Assembly (NCBI GenBank): GCA_018694295.1
Contig: JABHNK010000004.1
Coordinates: 1-40,116 of the forward strand
DNA: 40,116 nt
Direction of reading: 5' to 3'
Origin: Waddliaceae bacterium
GTDB lineage: Bacteria > Chlamydiota > Chlamydiia > Chlamydiales > JABHNK01
The stretch's first letter is position 1, and every line of letters begins with the position of its first letter. This document shows positions 1 through 7,785 of this stretch, in pieces. The notes beneath the pieces are model-generated. The model saw nothing but the letters and a program-made list of their open reading frames with translations, searched no databases and was not told the origin of the DNA. The position numbers and the translations under genes are program-made.

Positions 1-1
1 A

Positions 2-64
2 GACCCCGAAAGACGCATCACCGCAAAAGAAGCTCTTGAGCATCCTTTTATAAAAGGCCTCTGA
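2..64 (+). CDS. C-terminal end of a eukaryotic-type protein kinase (5' truncated by window edge)
   Basis: Only the last 20 codons are present, reading in frame to a TGA at 62-64. The peptide contains PERRITAKEALEHPF, the typical end of helix I in eukaryotic-type protein kinases (R-x-T-x-x-x-A-L-x-H-P-[FW]). It closely matches the end of the next gene, where the corresponding segment is PEERITPEDALQHPF. I infer that two paralogous kinase genes lie in tandem, with the first mostly outside the window. Its catalytic residues cannot be judged from this fragment. Confidence 0.75.
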   Translation, partial: DPERRITAKEALEHPFIKGL

Positions 65-148
65 TAATAAGCTCTTTATTATATATATTTCTTGAAGGAA
101 TACCTCTTTTTATGCTATATTTCTTTAAAAATTAAAGGTTTAAAAACA

Positions 149-2101
149 ATGTCTCCTAATATTCCCCCAGTGGTTTCTGCTTTCACCACAGGCGCTGCAG
201 ATCTTTCACAATTTACTCAACGTCAACCAGAAAGAAGAAATCCCTCCTCTCCTGAATCATCTGATGCGTCATCTTCTTATTCTTCTGTAGTTCCTATCGA
301 AGTCGCCAGGCAGCGCACTGCTGAAGAGATGTTGCAACTATTTACTGAGGGTGATAAAGCTGCTATCACTGTTACGCCATATGATGGTGGTCGTCCTCAA
401 ATAATCTCATTTTCAACTGCGTACTTTGACAAAGATTCAATCTATGCTATACAGCAGCTCTCTAAGAGTTCAGATAGGCCCAACGGCTATAGCCTTGAAC
501 AGATTCATTTTGGGCTATTTTATCATCTTAAAAAAAACCATGCTCAATATGGTACTCAATTTTTGTATAGCAGCGAATCTCCTCAGATAATTACAGATAT
601 GCTCAACGCTTTTTATGATATATCAAAACGCTTTCCTGCCTATAGTGCAGCAAATTACAGACCTTTAATTTCTAATATACAACAAAAAATGGAACTTTTG
701 TGTGTTCATCATGTAGAAATAGCTAACAAAGAAATCGCTTTCGTCTTATCCGAAATCATTTGCGAGGGACTCAATCCTAGCGAAATGAGCCTTTATGATC
801 TTGTTCATCGAATAAATAGGCATTATGATATGTCTAGAGAGCATCTAATAAGCTCTTTTATGACAGAAACAAGATGTCCTTATGAAATTATCTCAAAAGC
901 GCTTCCAAGAATTGCCCCTCGTATAACAACCGATAGAATGTCCTATATATCAAGGCGTGTTTTTCAAGTAGCGAGGATGAAAAAGCATCTACAAGAAGTT
1001 GCTCACTATCATAATATCATATTAGAAACAGGAAGCCCACTTCTTGGACAAGGAGTTTACGGCACAGTTTTTCAGGCGCACCGTATAACGGACCCATCAC
1101 CATTGGCAGTAAAAGTGTCTACCTTAGGAGACGAATACTTAAGAAGCACTCGTGACGAATTCAAAACTCTAGCCAGATTACAACAATTAAAAAAACTCTC
1201 TAAATTTTGGAAAGACCGTGATGTTTCAGTTCTTTTCCCTGAAGCTTTATTAGACGGTAAGGATCTTTTTACTACTACGCGCCCTCCCGCAGGCATAAAA
1301 CTTCACTCTATTGCGCCAATGACGATATTTCCAAGAGGTCATAAGGATTTACACATATTAAGGACTACTATGTTTCCTTGTATACGACTGCCCCTTAACC
1401 TTATCAGAAGTTATTCTCCTCAATTATTGACAGCATTACACTTTCTTGTAGACTCGGGCACTGTCCATGCCGACATGAAACCTGAAAATATAATGACATT
1501 CTTTAATCCTACTAGTGCTGGAATAACTCCATCGATTGTCAAGATTATCGACCTTGGCTCTTCCTGCTTAACAAGAACGAAGATTATGAACCACGAATAT
1601 CATGTATCCGCTTTCTATAGGCCTCCCGAATTAGTTATGGGTTTTGGTAAAACATTAGAGACTCCTATTGACATGTGGAGCCTTGGTTGTATTCTCGTTG
1701 AGCTTTACACAGGAAAGCCTCTTTTTCCAAAAAAATCACACGAAGCTTTATTTACTTTATTCGTTGACATGCTAGGTCTTCCTCCTGAAGATCTTTTGAA
1801 GAGCAGTCCATTGTTCCAACAAGACTCTATGAGAGCTTTTATGCAAAATATTGAGGGTATACCTAGACCTACTAGATTGAGACACCACATAAGAAACAGT
1901 CGCGCTATTAGAGATGCTGAAAGACCTCGTTTGGAAGCTTTTATCGACCTTGTCACAAGAATGCTTAAATATAAGCCAGAGGAAAGGATTACTCCAGAAG
2001 ACGCATTACAGCATCCTTTCTTCCAAGATCGCTCTGCTAGAAAAAGGCGCAACCCGCCTGCTGCTCTTTCCAGTCTTCATATAGTAAAGCGGGCAAGGTA
2101 A
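149..2101 (+). CDS. Eukaryotic-type Ser/Thr(/Tyr) protein kinase, DYRK/CMGC-like
   Basis: The protein has 650 residues from the ATG at 149. A TTG at 92 would add 19 residues, but the ATG has an AAAGG about 11 bases upstream. The first ~295 residues are unrecognised, with a Pro/Ser-rich start. The kinase domain covers about 296-640. It shows a glycine loop GQGVYG (300-305), the VAIK lysine K322 (AVKV), a catalytic loop HADMKPEN (440-447; Asp442, Lys444 and Asn447 kept, HRD changed to HAD), DLGSSC (468-473, Asp468 kept), a P+1 segment EYHVSAFYRPPE (483-494) and DMWSLGC (508-514). The GSSC after the metal-binding Asp, the FYRxPE and the Tyr484 six residues before Tyr490 match the DYRK/HIPK branch of eukaryotic CMGC kinases, where that tyrosine is autophosphorylated. 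All essential catalytic residues are kept, so it is probably active. There is no signal peptide or membrane segment, unlike PknD-type kinases. Codon use is more A/T-rich than in xerC downstream. A host-directed effector role is inference. Confidence 0.85.
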   Translation: MSPNIPPVVSAFTTGAADLSQFTQRQPERRNPSSPESSDASSSYSSVVPIEVARQRTAEEMLQLFTEGDKAAITVTPYDGGRPQIISFSTAYFDKDSIYAIQQLSKSSDRPNGYSLEQIHFGLFYHLKKNHAQYGTQFLYSSESPQIITDMLNAFYDISKRFPAYSAANYRPLISNIQQKMELLCVHHVEIANKEIAFVLSEIICEGLNPSEMSLYDLVHRINRHYDMSREHLISSFMTETRCPYEIISKALPRIAPRITTDRMSYISRRVFQVARMKKHLQEVAHYHNIILETGSPLLGQGVYGTVFQAHRITDPSPLAVKVSTLGDEYLRSTRDEFKTLARLQQLKKLSKFWKDRDVSVLFPEALLDGKDLFTTTRPPAGIKLHSIAPMTIFPRGHKDLHILRTTMFPCIRLPLNLIRSYSPQLLTALHFLVDSGTVHADMKPENIMTFFNPTSAGITPSIVKIIDLGSSCLTRTKIMNHEYHVSAFYRPPELVMGFGKTLETPIDMWSLGCILVELYTGKPLFPKKSHEALFTLFVDMLGLPPEDLLKSSPLFQQDSMRAFMQNIEGIPRPTRLRHHIRNSRAIRDAERPRLEAFIDLVTRMLKYKPEERITPEDALQHPFFQDRSARKRRNPPAALSSLHIVKRAR

Positions 2102-2102
2102 A

Positions 2103-2121
2103 CCTATGATTGCCACCTAAT
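2103..2121. repeat. Copy of dispersed repeat containing ATGATTGCCACCTAAT
   Basis: The 16 bases at 2106-2121 are repeated exactly, in inverse orientation, at 12193-12208. A TGATTGCCACC core also occurs in the hairpin at 28865-28922. This copy starts directly after the kinase stop codon. Confidence 0.6.
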
Positions 2122-2218
2122 ACCAATCCCAGGTCAAAAAAAATATCGTATTTCCTCTAATATCTATGGTATAAAAAGGGAGTTTTGTGGACACTGGTTT
2201 TTTTGTTGTGGAGGTTTT

Positions 2219-3205
2219 ATGTTTATACGTTCAGCGTACCAATTTCTCGAGTATCTTCGTAATGTCAAGAATGCTTCGGACCATACTATAAGAAACTACG
2301 CTATAGACCTCAATTCCCTGAAGAATTACCTAGAAGTTAAGGCCCTGCATATTGCCGCCAAAGACTGCCCCGAAAAGATCCGTTATAATCAAAGCTACGA
2401 CGACCGCGGGACGATTTCCGACGCTATCCTCGACCTCGACGCCATCGACAAGAGAACGATACGCGGCTTTTTGGCATACCTTACCAAAAACAACACAAGC
2501 AGAAGGACTATAGCGCGTCGTCTTTCTTCGCTGCGGACTTTCTTCAAATATTCTTATAATCAGAAACTCGTATGTTCCAATCCTGTCGAAGACATCGAGA
2601 GCCCTAAGGTCGACAAAAATCTGCCGTTTTTCCTGTCGTACGACCAGGTTCAGCGTCTCTTCGACCAGCCCGACACATCGGGATATCTTGGTTTCCGCGA
2701 CAGGTGCATCATGGAGATTTTCTACAGCTCGGGTTTGCGCGTCAGCGAGCTCGTCATGCTCGACCGCAAAGACTTCAACCCCAAGCAGCTGTTGTTACGC
2801 CTCGAGGGAAAGGGCAAGAAAGAGCGTATCGTCCCTATCACCAAGAATGCCGCCGACTGGATACAGGAATATCTCGACCATCCTGAGAGGGACAAAGACA
2901 TCGACGGGCACCTTGCCGAAGTCGATAAAAAAGCGATCTTCATCAACAAGCTGGGAACGAGGCTGTCACCGCGTTCCGTCGACAGGAAGTTCTACAAATA
3001 CCTCCTTGCCAGCGGTCTTGCCGGGAAGGTGACGCCCCACACGATACGTCATACCATAGCGACGCATTGGCTGGAGAATGGCATGGACCTCAAGACGATA
3101 CAGACATTGCTGGGACATTCTTCACTAAACACCACAACGATATACACTCATATCTCCACGAAACACAAGAAAGCCGTCTATGACAAGGCGCATCCAAGAG
3201 CGTAA
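2219..3205 (+). CDS. xerC: Tyrosine recombinase XerC
   Basis: This is a 328-residue site-specific tyrosine recombinase, which resolves chromosome dimers at dif with a XerD partner. The N-terminal SAM-like core-binding domain spans about residues 1-130. The catalytic domain shows Arg174 (GLRVSEL), the H-x-x-R pair His274/Arg277 (PHTIRHTIATHW), His300 (LLGHSSL) and the nucleophile Tyr309 (TTIYTHIS), so the active site is complete. Length and motif spacing fit chlamydial XerC, slightly longer than the ~300 residues of E. coli. A GGAGG lies 5 bases before the ATG. XerD cannot be strictly excluded from motifs alone, but the position next to an ABC-F ATPase gene resembles the xerC locus of Chlamydia. 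It is unlikely to belong to a mobile element because no other phage or transposon genes are nearby. Confidence 0.9.
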   Translation: MFIRSAYQFLEYLRNVKNASDHTIRNYAIDLNSLKNYLEVKALHIAAKDCPEKIRYNQSYDDRGTISDAILDLDAIDKRTIRGFLAYLTKNNTSRRTIARRLSSLRTFFKYSYNQKLVCSNPVEDIESPKVDKNLPFFLSYDQVQRLFDQPDTSGYLGFRDRCIMEIFYSSGLRVSELVMLDRKDFNPKQLLLRLEGKGKKERIVPITKNAADWIQEYLDHPERDKDIDGHLAEVDKKAIFINKLGTRLSPRSVDRKFYKYLLASGLAGKVTPHTIRHTIATHWLENGMDLKTIQTLLGHSSLNTTTIYTHISTKHKKAVYDKAHPRA

Positions 3206-3232
3206 TCAGTGACCAGTTATCAGTGATAAATA

Positions 3233-3275
3233 CTTACTTTTATTGATAATTGACAATTGATCATTGATAATTGTC
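3233..3275. repeat. AT-rich dispersed repeat (TTGATAATTG type), copy 1
   Basis: Short direct and inverted units of the type TTGATAATTG/CAATTGATCATTG follow the xerC stop. The 21 bases at 3233-3253 recur exactly at 6392-6412, after folE. A related block lies at 7678-7706. The function is not evident, although the right end supplies the -35 box of the next promoter. Confidence 0.7.
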
Positions 3276-3292
3276 TTCCGTTGTGGTATAGT
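3264..3292 (+). promoter_or_regulatory. Predicted sigma-70-type promoter of the ybiT operon
   Basis: TTGATA (3264-3269) and TATAGT (3287-3292) are separated by 17 bases, a near-consensus housekeeping promoter. Transcription would start around 3299, leaving a leader of about 34 bases before ybiT. The -35 box lies inside the AT-rich repeat. Confidence 0.5.
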
Positions 3293-3332
3293 TCTTTTTT
3301 AAAAAAACTCATAACCCATTAATATTAAGAAG

Positions 3333-4916
3333 ATGATAACATTAGACAGCATATCGAAGAGCTTTGGCAGCAGAACGTTGTTCGAAGACGTAACAATGAC
3401 TTTCAACCCTGGGATCCGTTATGGCCTTACTGGCCCTAATGGCTGTGGCAAGACGACGCTTTTCAAGATAATCGCCGGCGCCGAATTTTCTACTACAGGA
3501 AATATAACGCTACCTCCTAGCGTGGGGATTCTTAAGCAAAACATCGAAGCTTTCCGCGACTACACGGCTCTCGAAGTCGTCATCATGGGAAACAAAAGGC
3601 TGTGGGACGTCCTTCAGGAGCGCGATGGTTTATATGAGCAGGAGATCACCGATACTGTAGGTCTACGCCTTGGAGAGATCGAAGAGGTCATCGCCGAAGA
3701 AGACGGGTATTCTGCCGACAGCGACGCCGAGATCCTCCTAGAGGGTATTGGTATAGACATCAACGACCATACTAAGAAGATGCATATGCTTCCGTCGGAC
3801 ATGCAATTCCGCGTATTGTTATGCCAGGCGTTATTCGGCAACCCGCAGGCGTTGCTTCTTGACGAGCCGACAAACCATATGGACCTCGATTCTATAACAT
3901 GGCTCGAAGGCTTTCTTAAAGATTACAAGGGAACGCTTATCGTCGTCAGTCACGACCGTCATTTCCTCAATGCGGTAACTACTGCTATCGCCGACATCGA
4001 CTACGAGACGATAATCATGTATCCTGGTAATTATGACGATATGATTGTCGCCAAGACATCTGTCCACGAGCGCGCCGAACACGAAGCGAAGTCCAAAGAG
4101 AAGAAGATCGCCAAGCTTAGGGAGTTCGTCACGAAGTTCAGCGCAGGAACGCGTGCTAGCCAGGTGCAGTCGCGTCTCAAGGAGATCGAGCGTTTGCAGC
4201 CTCAAGACCTTAAGAAGTCGAATATCCAGCGTCCGTATGTAAGATTTTATCCTTCGGAAGTCAAGCCTGGAAAGGTTGTTTTGAAGATCGAGAATGTCAG
4301 CAAGGGTTATGACGACGTTGATGTCATAAAAGACTTCTCTGTAGAGATCTCCCGTGGTGATAAAGTTGCCATAATCGGCAACAACGGCAGGGGCAAGACT
4401 ACTCTTGCCAAGATGATTGCCGGCGCCTTGTCTCCTGACAGCGGCGAGGTTGTCCTTGGCCACAACGTTGCAGTAAGTTATTTCCCTCAGAATCACGGCG
4501 AGCTCATCGACAAAAGCGAGACCGTCAACAGTTTCGACTGGCTTAACAGCAGACATTCTGGCTCTTACGATCAGGACATCCGCGGTGTCATGGGTAAGAT
4601 GCTCTTCGGCGGTGACGATGCCTTCAAAGCCGTAGGAACGCTTTCTGGTGGAGAGACGGCGCGTATCATCATAGCTGCTATGATGCTCGACGACCATAAT
4701 GTTATCGTCCTTGACGAGCCCGACAACCACCTCGACCTCGAAGCCGTATCGGCGTTGGCGTGGGGTATCGAGGAATATAAGGGCACGGCGATATTCGTAA
4801 GCCACAACAGAGACCTTATCGACCATGCTGCTACGAAGATCATCGCCTTTGAAGATGGAGGCATAAGATATTTCGACGGCGGCCTTGAAGATTACCTAGG
4901 AAAACGAAAAAAATAA
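3333..4916 (+). CDS. ybiT: ABC-F family ATPase, YbiT type
   Basis: This 527-residue soluble protein has two nucleotide-binding domains and no membrane segment, as in the ABC-F translation factors that act on ribosomes. Domain 1 has Walker A GPNGCGKT (about residues 35-42) and Walker B LLLDEPTNHMD. Domain 2 has GNNGRGKT, the signature LSGGE and VLDEPDNHLD. The linker between them is charged and helical. In domain 1 the LSGGQ signature is replaced by LPSDM followed by QFRVLLCQALF; E. coli YbiT has a similarly degenerate first signature (VAPGWKLRVLLAQALF), which supports this subfamily over EttA, Uup or YheS. The domain 2 Walker B reads EPDNHLD instead of EPTNHLD. It is followed after 2 bases by the methyltransferase gene, so the two are likely co-transcribed. 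The exact ribosomal role of YbiT is not settled. Confidence 0.88.
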   Translation: MITLDSISKSFGSRTLFEDVTMTFNPGIRYGLTGPNGCGKTTLFKIIAGAEFSTTGNITLPPSVGILKQNIEAFRDYTALEVVIMGNKRLWDVLQERDGLYEQEITDTVGLRLGEIEEVIAEEDGYSADSDAEILLEGIGIDINDHTKKMHMLPSDMQFRVLLCQALFGNPQALLLDEPTNHMDLDSITWLEGFLKDYKGTLIVVSHDRHFLNAVTTAIADIDYETIIMYPGNYDDMIVAKTSVHERAEHEAKSKEKKIAKLREFVTKFSAGTRASQVQSRLKEIERLQPQDLKKSNIQRPYVRFYPSEVKPGKVVLKIENVSKGYDDVDVIKDFSVEISRGDKVAIIGNNGRGKTTLAKMIAGALSPDSGEVVLGHNVAVSYFPQNHGELIDKSETVNSFDWLNSRHSGSYDQDIRGVMGKMLFGGDDAFKAVGTLSGGETARIIIAAMMLDDHNVIVLDEPDNHLDLEAVSALAWGIEEYKGTAIFVSHNRDLIDHAATKIIAFEDGGIRYFDGGLEDYLGKRKK

Positions 4917-4918
4917 CA

Positions 4919-5665
4919 ATGAAAGTCTTTTCAAAAGAAAAATTCCTTTCTCTACCGAAACAGCAGCAGCATAAGAAGGCCTGTGAGCTTGTCAGGGTGT
5001 TATATGACTCCATTCTTGCCGACAAAGAATATGAAGGCCTTGGCGGAGAATATGATGCTATGGCGTCATGGCTTGGAGAAGAATCCCTTAAAGAATTCAC
5101 ATTAGAAGCTATCGCCGACAGGTACCACTACCACTGTAAAAAAGGTCAGGTATACCACAAAGAGCACAACCTTCTTCCTCGCGTGCGTACTGGCGACGCT
5201 GACGTTGTTTCGTCTCCGGCGCTACCTATAGCGATATACCTTGAAAATATACGTTCTGCTCACAACGTTGGCAGTATCATCAGGACCGTAGAGGCTATGG
5301 GGTTAGGCTCTATACATTTCTCTTCGGAGACGGCTTTCACCGACAACAAGCAGGTTAAAGACACTGCCATGGGTGCCGAGTCTTGGGTAGAGTGTCACCG
5401 TGATGTTTCTATCGAAGACCTTCCAAGACCTCTTATTGCTGTAGAGACCGCCGAAGATGCCATCCCTCTTAATAGCTTCGTATTCCCTGAGACTTTCACC
5501 CTCGCTGTCGGCAACGAAGAGTATGGATGTTCTGATGCTTTCCTTAAAGCCGCCGATTATGTTATATATATACCACAATATGGAAGAAAGAACTCCCTAA
5601 ACGTCGCGAATGCCTTCGCCGTCGTTGCTGGAGAGATAACACGACAAAAAAGGACCATGTTATAA
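4919..5665 (+). CDS. SpoU/TrmH-family RNA 2'-O-ribose methyltransferase
   Basis: The protein has 248 residues. The C-terminal half is a SPOUT (knotted) methyltransferase domain with the three SpoU motifs. Motif 1 is NIRSAHNVGSIIRT (about 110-123, with the conserved Asn116 and Arg122). Motif 2 is LAVGNEEYG (195-203). Motif 3 is IPQYGRKNSLNVANAFAV (218-235, with the SLNVAxA loop that binds S-adenosylmethionine). It would transfer a methyl group to a ribose 2'-hydroxyl of tRNA or rRNA; the sequence does not show which. The N-terminal ~95 residues are lineage-specific and could aid RNA recognition. It starts 2 bases after ybiT and its stop codon overlaps the folE start by one base, so the three genes form one operon. 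Confidence 0.85.
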   Translation: MKVFSKEKFLSLPKQQQHKKACELVRVLYDSILADKEYEGLGGEYDAMASWLGEESLKEFTLEAIADRYHYHCKKGQVYHKEHNLLPRVRTGDADVVSSPALPIAIYLENIRSAHNVGSIIRTVEAMGLGSIHFSSETAFTDNKQVKDTAMGAESWVECHRDVSIEDLPRPLIAVETAEDAIPLNSFVFPETFTLAVGNEEYGCSDAFLKAADYVIYIPQYGRKNSLNVANAFAVVAGEITRQKRTML

Positions 5666-6345
5666 TGACTATTGACGACCTAGCTTTTGCTGAAGAGGAT
5701 GCTATAGAAGAAGCAATATGTGCTGCTACGACTAATTTTCCTTCGCCGCATGCTGATAATGTTCTATATCCTACCGACGACCTTAAGATTTCCGCCATCG
5801 CCGAGCATTTCGAAGGCATCATGGACATTTTGGGTTTAGACCTTTCCGACGATTCTATTGCCAACACTCCATATCGTGTCGGTAAGATGTATGTAAAAGA
5901 GATATTTTCTGGGCTTAAGAAAGAAAATTTTCCGACGATAACCTTCGTCGAAGACTCATTCCGCTGTAATAACGACGATATCGTTTTAGTCAAAGACATC
6001 ACCGTCAGCAGCTTCTGCGAGCATCACTTCCTTCCTTTCGTCGGGCGCGCCCACATCGCATATATCCCTAACGGCAAGCTTATCGGCCTTTCGAAGATAA
6101 ACAGGGTCGTCGACTATTTCTGTAAAAGACCACAGCTCCAGGAGCGTCTAACGGCACAGATCGCCGACAGTCTAAAGATGGTATTGGGGACAGATTCTGT
6201 TGCCGTAGCGTTAACAGCGCAGCATATGTGTGTGACAACACGCGGCATCAACGACACGGCAAGCGTAACAAAAACCGATATCCTCTTAGGAGCCTTCCAC
6301 GACGACAAAAGCCTAAGAAAAGAATTCTTCGAACGCATAAAATAG
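5665..6345 (+). CDS. folE: GTP cyclohydrolase I
   Basis: It converts GTP to 7,8-dihydroneopterin triphosphate, the first step of folate (tetrahydropterin) synthesis. The 226-residue protein carries the zinc ligands Cys118 and His121 (SFCEHHFLPF) and Cys189 (AQHMCVTTRG); the spacing matches E. coli FolE (110, 113, 181). The conserved segment GKLIGLSKINR is also present. The first ~40 residues are a variable extension. The ATG at 5665 overlaps the stop of the methyltransferase gene by one base, indicating translational coupling. This is the type IA enzyme, not FolE2. Downstream lies only a repeat and then the convergent rnpB gene. Confidence 0.95.
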   Translation: MTIDDLAFAEEDAIEEAICAATTNFPSPHADNVLYPTDDLKISAIAEHFEGIMDILGLDLSDDSIANTPYRVGKMYVKEIFSGLKKENFPTITFVEDSFRCNNDDIVLVKDITVSSFCEHHFLPFVGRAHIAYIPNGKLIGLSKINRVVDYFCKRPQLQERLTAQIADSLKMVLGTDSVAVALTAQHMCVTTRGINDTASVTKTDILLGAFHDDKSLRKEFFERIK

Positions 6346-6357
6346 CGTATAGCTATT

Positions 6358-6417
6358 TCAATGATCAATGATCAATGATCAATGAACAGTGCTTACTTTT
6401 ATTGATAATTGATAATT
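6358..6417. repeat. AT-rich dispersed repeat, copy 2
   Basis: Heptamer units (ATGATCA) are repeated about four times at 6360-6385. They are followed by the 21-base block shared with 3233-3253 and further TTGATAATTG units. It fills the gap between the folE stop and the 3' end of rnpB. Confidence 0.7.
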
Positions 6418-6423
6418 GAAAAA

Positions 6424-6776
6424 ACCACTGGGAAGACGATAAGCCGGATTCTGTCGTGGACAATCATTCGTCTAGGGGTTGTGTTGCCACAGCCCTCGAG
6501 CGGATTGTGAGGAAAAGCGTCGCGGAGACGACATCGTGCTTTTCCTTTTCCTTGCTTCGGATGGGGTTTATATCACCGCGGGTTTCCCTGCGTGTGTCTG
6601 ACTCTCGAAGTCAGAATTTTCAGCCTCTCTGTCGCATAAGCGTCAGCGGAATATTTTCTGTTACACTTTCCGTAGCCTTACGGCCCCCGGCGTTTCGCCG
6701 GCATCCTCTCCTATGAAGCCCGGACTTTCCTCCCCGGCGTTTTAGCGCCGCGGCGATTGCCTATCTTCCCAGTGGT
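6424..6776 (-). ncRNA. rnpB: RNase P RNA (bacterial type A)
   Basis: This is the catalytic RNA that trims tRNA 5' leaders. On the minus strand the 5' part contains GAGGAAAGTCCGGGC (+ strand 6718-6732), the universal P4 strand. The 3' part contains ACAGAATCCGGCTTATCG (6437-6454), the matching P4/J strand near the 3' end. The ends can pair as helix P1: ACCACTGGGAAGA at the 5' end with TCTTCCCAGTGGT at the 3' end. The P1 3' strand is followed by a run of six T, which would terminate transcription. The length of about 353 nucleotides is normal for the type A class. Ends are estimated from P1 and may be off by a few bases. Reading frames across this stretch are spurious. Confidence 0.95.
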
Positions 6777-6818
6777 AAGGGAAAAAATTGCTGCCCGAGA
6801 TACGGGCATTCAATTCTA

Positions 6819-7592
6819 TTACTTCTTTGTTGTTGTCGTCTTACGGCGGCGTTTTTTCGTGGCGACGACGGACTCTTCGATAGCGGCGCTTTCTTGCCAG
6901 TAGTGTATCCTCGAGCAGTGTTCGCAGAAGACAAGTCTCTCGCATTTTCTTACGAGGTTCTCGTGTTGCGCGGTTATGACGATATGGCATCCGCTACAGG
7001 TTCTATTTTCTATAGGGACAACAACGCGGTCTTTTTTGTTGAAGAAAAGCCTCTCGTATATGGCAAGTACTTCTTGATCGACACCAACTTTCAGTGCATC
7101 GCGATCTTTTTTTATCACAGTGCCTTCTTCGTTGATATGTTTTATGTTTCCAAGAAGTTCTTCTTCATAAGTTTTGCTGCTTTCCTCGCTCTCTTTAGCG
7201 TGGCTTTGCAGGCTCTTAAGGCTTTCTTCCTCTTCGATGAGTTTCTCAAGGAGTTCATCGCGCTGGTGTTCTTTATGCATACGCTGTCTTCCAGCGGCGG
7301 CGATCTCGTGGCTTAGGGCGTTGAATTCGTCGACTTTCTTGACGCTTTCCTGGTGGCCTTCGAGGCTCTTTACTTTTTCTTCTGCTTCGGCGATAGCGGT
7401 CTCGCTGAGGCGCACGTTTTTCTTTATCTCTAGGATTTCCTGCTCTTTAACGTCGAGCTGCTTATGGAGGTCGTTCCTAAGATTGTAGATATTGGCGAGT
7501 TCTTTCTGTCGCTCTTGTTTTACGCGCATAAGGCGTATCATCTTCATATCGAGTTCTTGTATCTGCAGTATACTGTTTAAAGTCTCTAACAT
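6819..7592 (-). CDS. Coiled-coil protein with C-terminal C4 zinc ribbon (CT398/CdsZ-like)
   Basis: The protein has 257 residues. Residues 1 to about 170 are almost entirely charged heptad-like helix (long antiparallel coiled coil). A zinc ribbon follows with Cys199-x2-Cys202 and Cys223-x2-Cys226 (CSGC, CEHC), and the tail is basic (KKRRRKTTTTKK). The architecture matches the bacterial C4-type zinc-ribbon family that includes chlamydial CT398 (CdsZ), reported to bind sigma-54 and a type III secretion FliH-like protein. I infer a similar adaptor role. Two ATGs six bases apart are possible; AAAGG lies 6 bases before the inner one (7592) but directly abuts the outer one (7598), so the inner is preferred. 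It is followed on the same strand by rnpB after about 40 bases. Confidence 0.8.
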   Translation of the reverse strand: MLETLNSILQIQELDMKMIRLMRVKQERQKELANIYNLRNDLHKQLDVKEQEILEIKKNVRLSETAIAEAEEKVKSLEGHQESVKKVDEFNALSHEIAAAGRQRMHKEHQRDELLEKLIEEEESLKSLQSHAKESEESSKTYEEELLGNIKHINEEGTVIKKDRDALKVGVDQEVLAIYERLFFNKKDRVVVPIENRTCSGCHIVITAQHENLVRKCERLVFCEHCSRIHYWQESAAIEESVVATKKRRRKTTTTKK

Positions 7593-7627
7593 AAGCATCC
7601 TTTTAACTATTACATTTTGAAACTAAT

Positions 7628-7657
7628 AGTTTATCACGTATCTTTGTTTATCCACAA
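7628..7657 (-). promoter_or_regulatory. Possible promoter of the zinc-ribbon gene
   Basis: On the minus strand TTGTGG (7657-7652) and TAAACT (7633-7628) are 18 bases apart, starting transcription about 30 bases before the gene. The match is moderate. Confidence 0.3.
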
Positions 7658-7677
7658 CCAAAAAATAGCGGGCAAAA

Positions 7678-7706
7678 CAATGATCAATTATCAATGATCA
7701 ATGAAA
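7678..7706. repeat. AT-rich dispersed repeat, copy 3
   Basis: CAATGATCAAT and TATCAATGATCAATG units resemble the block after folE. The block lies between the divergent zinc-ribbon and glyA genes. Confidence 0.6.
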
Positions 7707-7782
7707 AGGCTCCTACAATCTTCGTCTGTACAACAAAGGTGTTTATGATATATAACGTTATAGAAAATTATGTAGGAGCCTT
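7706..7782 (+). promoter_or_regulatory. Perfect 12-bp inverted repeat covering the glyA ribosome binding site
   Basis: AAGGCTCCTACA (7706-7717) and its exact complement TGTAGGAGCCTT (7771-7782) flank a 53-base spacer. The right arm contains the GGAG (7775-7778) that sits 7 bases before the glyA ATG. In an RNA that includes both arms, the ribosome site would be paired and hidden. A TATGAT at 7744-7749 could be a -10 box; if so, only the right arm is transcribed and the structure would act at DNA level, for example as an operator. Confidence 0.5.
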
Positions 7783-7785
7783 ATA

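Noticed and set aside
2219-3205. Integrase of a genomic island carrying the kinase
   Set aside because: The recombinase matches XerC in length and motifs, lies in a chlamydia-like context with ybiT, and has core-type codon use. No att repeats or other mobility genes were seen.
3831-4826. 331-codon frame antisense to ybiT
   Set aside because: It mirrors the strong ABC-F gene. The composition (many Asp/Val/Arg from GAC/GTC codons) is a codon-bias shadow with no domain.
6456-6716. 86-codon frame on the plus strand
   Set aside because: It lies wholly within the RNase P RNA gene, which is identified by its P4 and P1 sequences.
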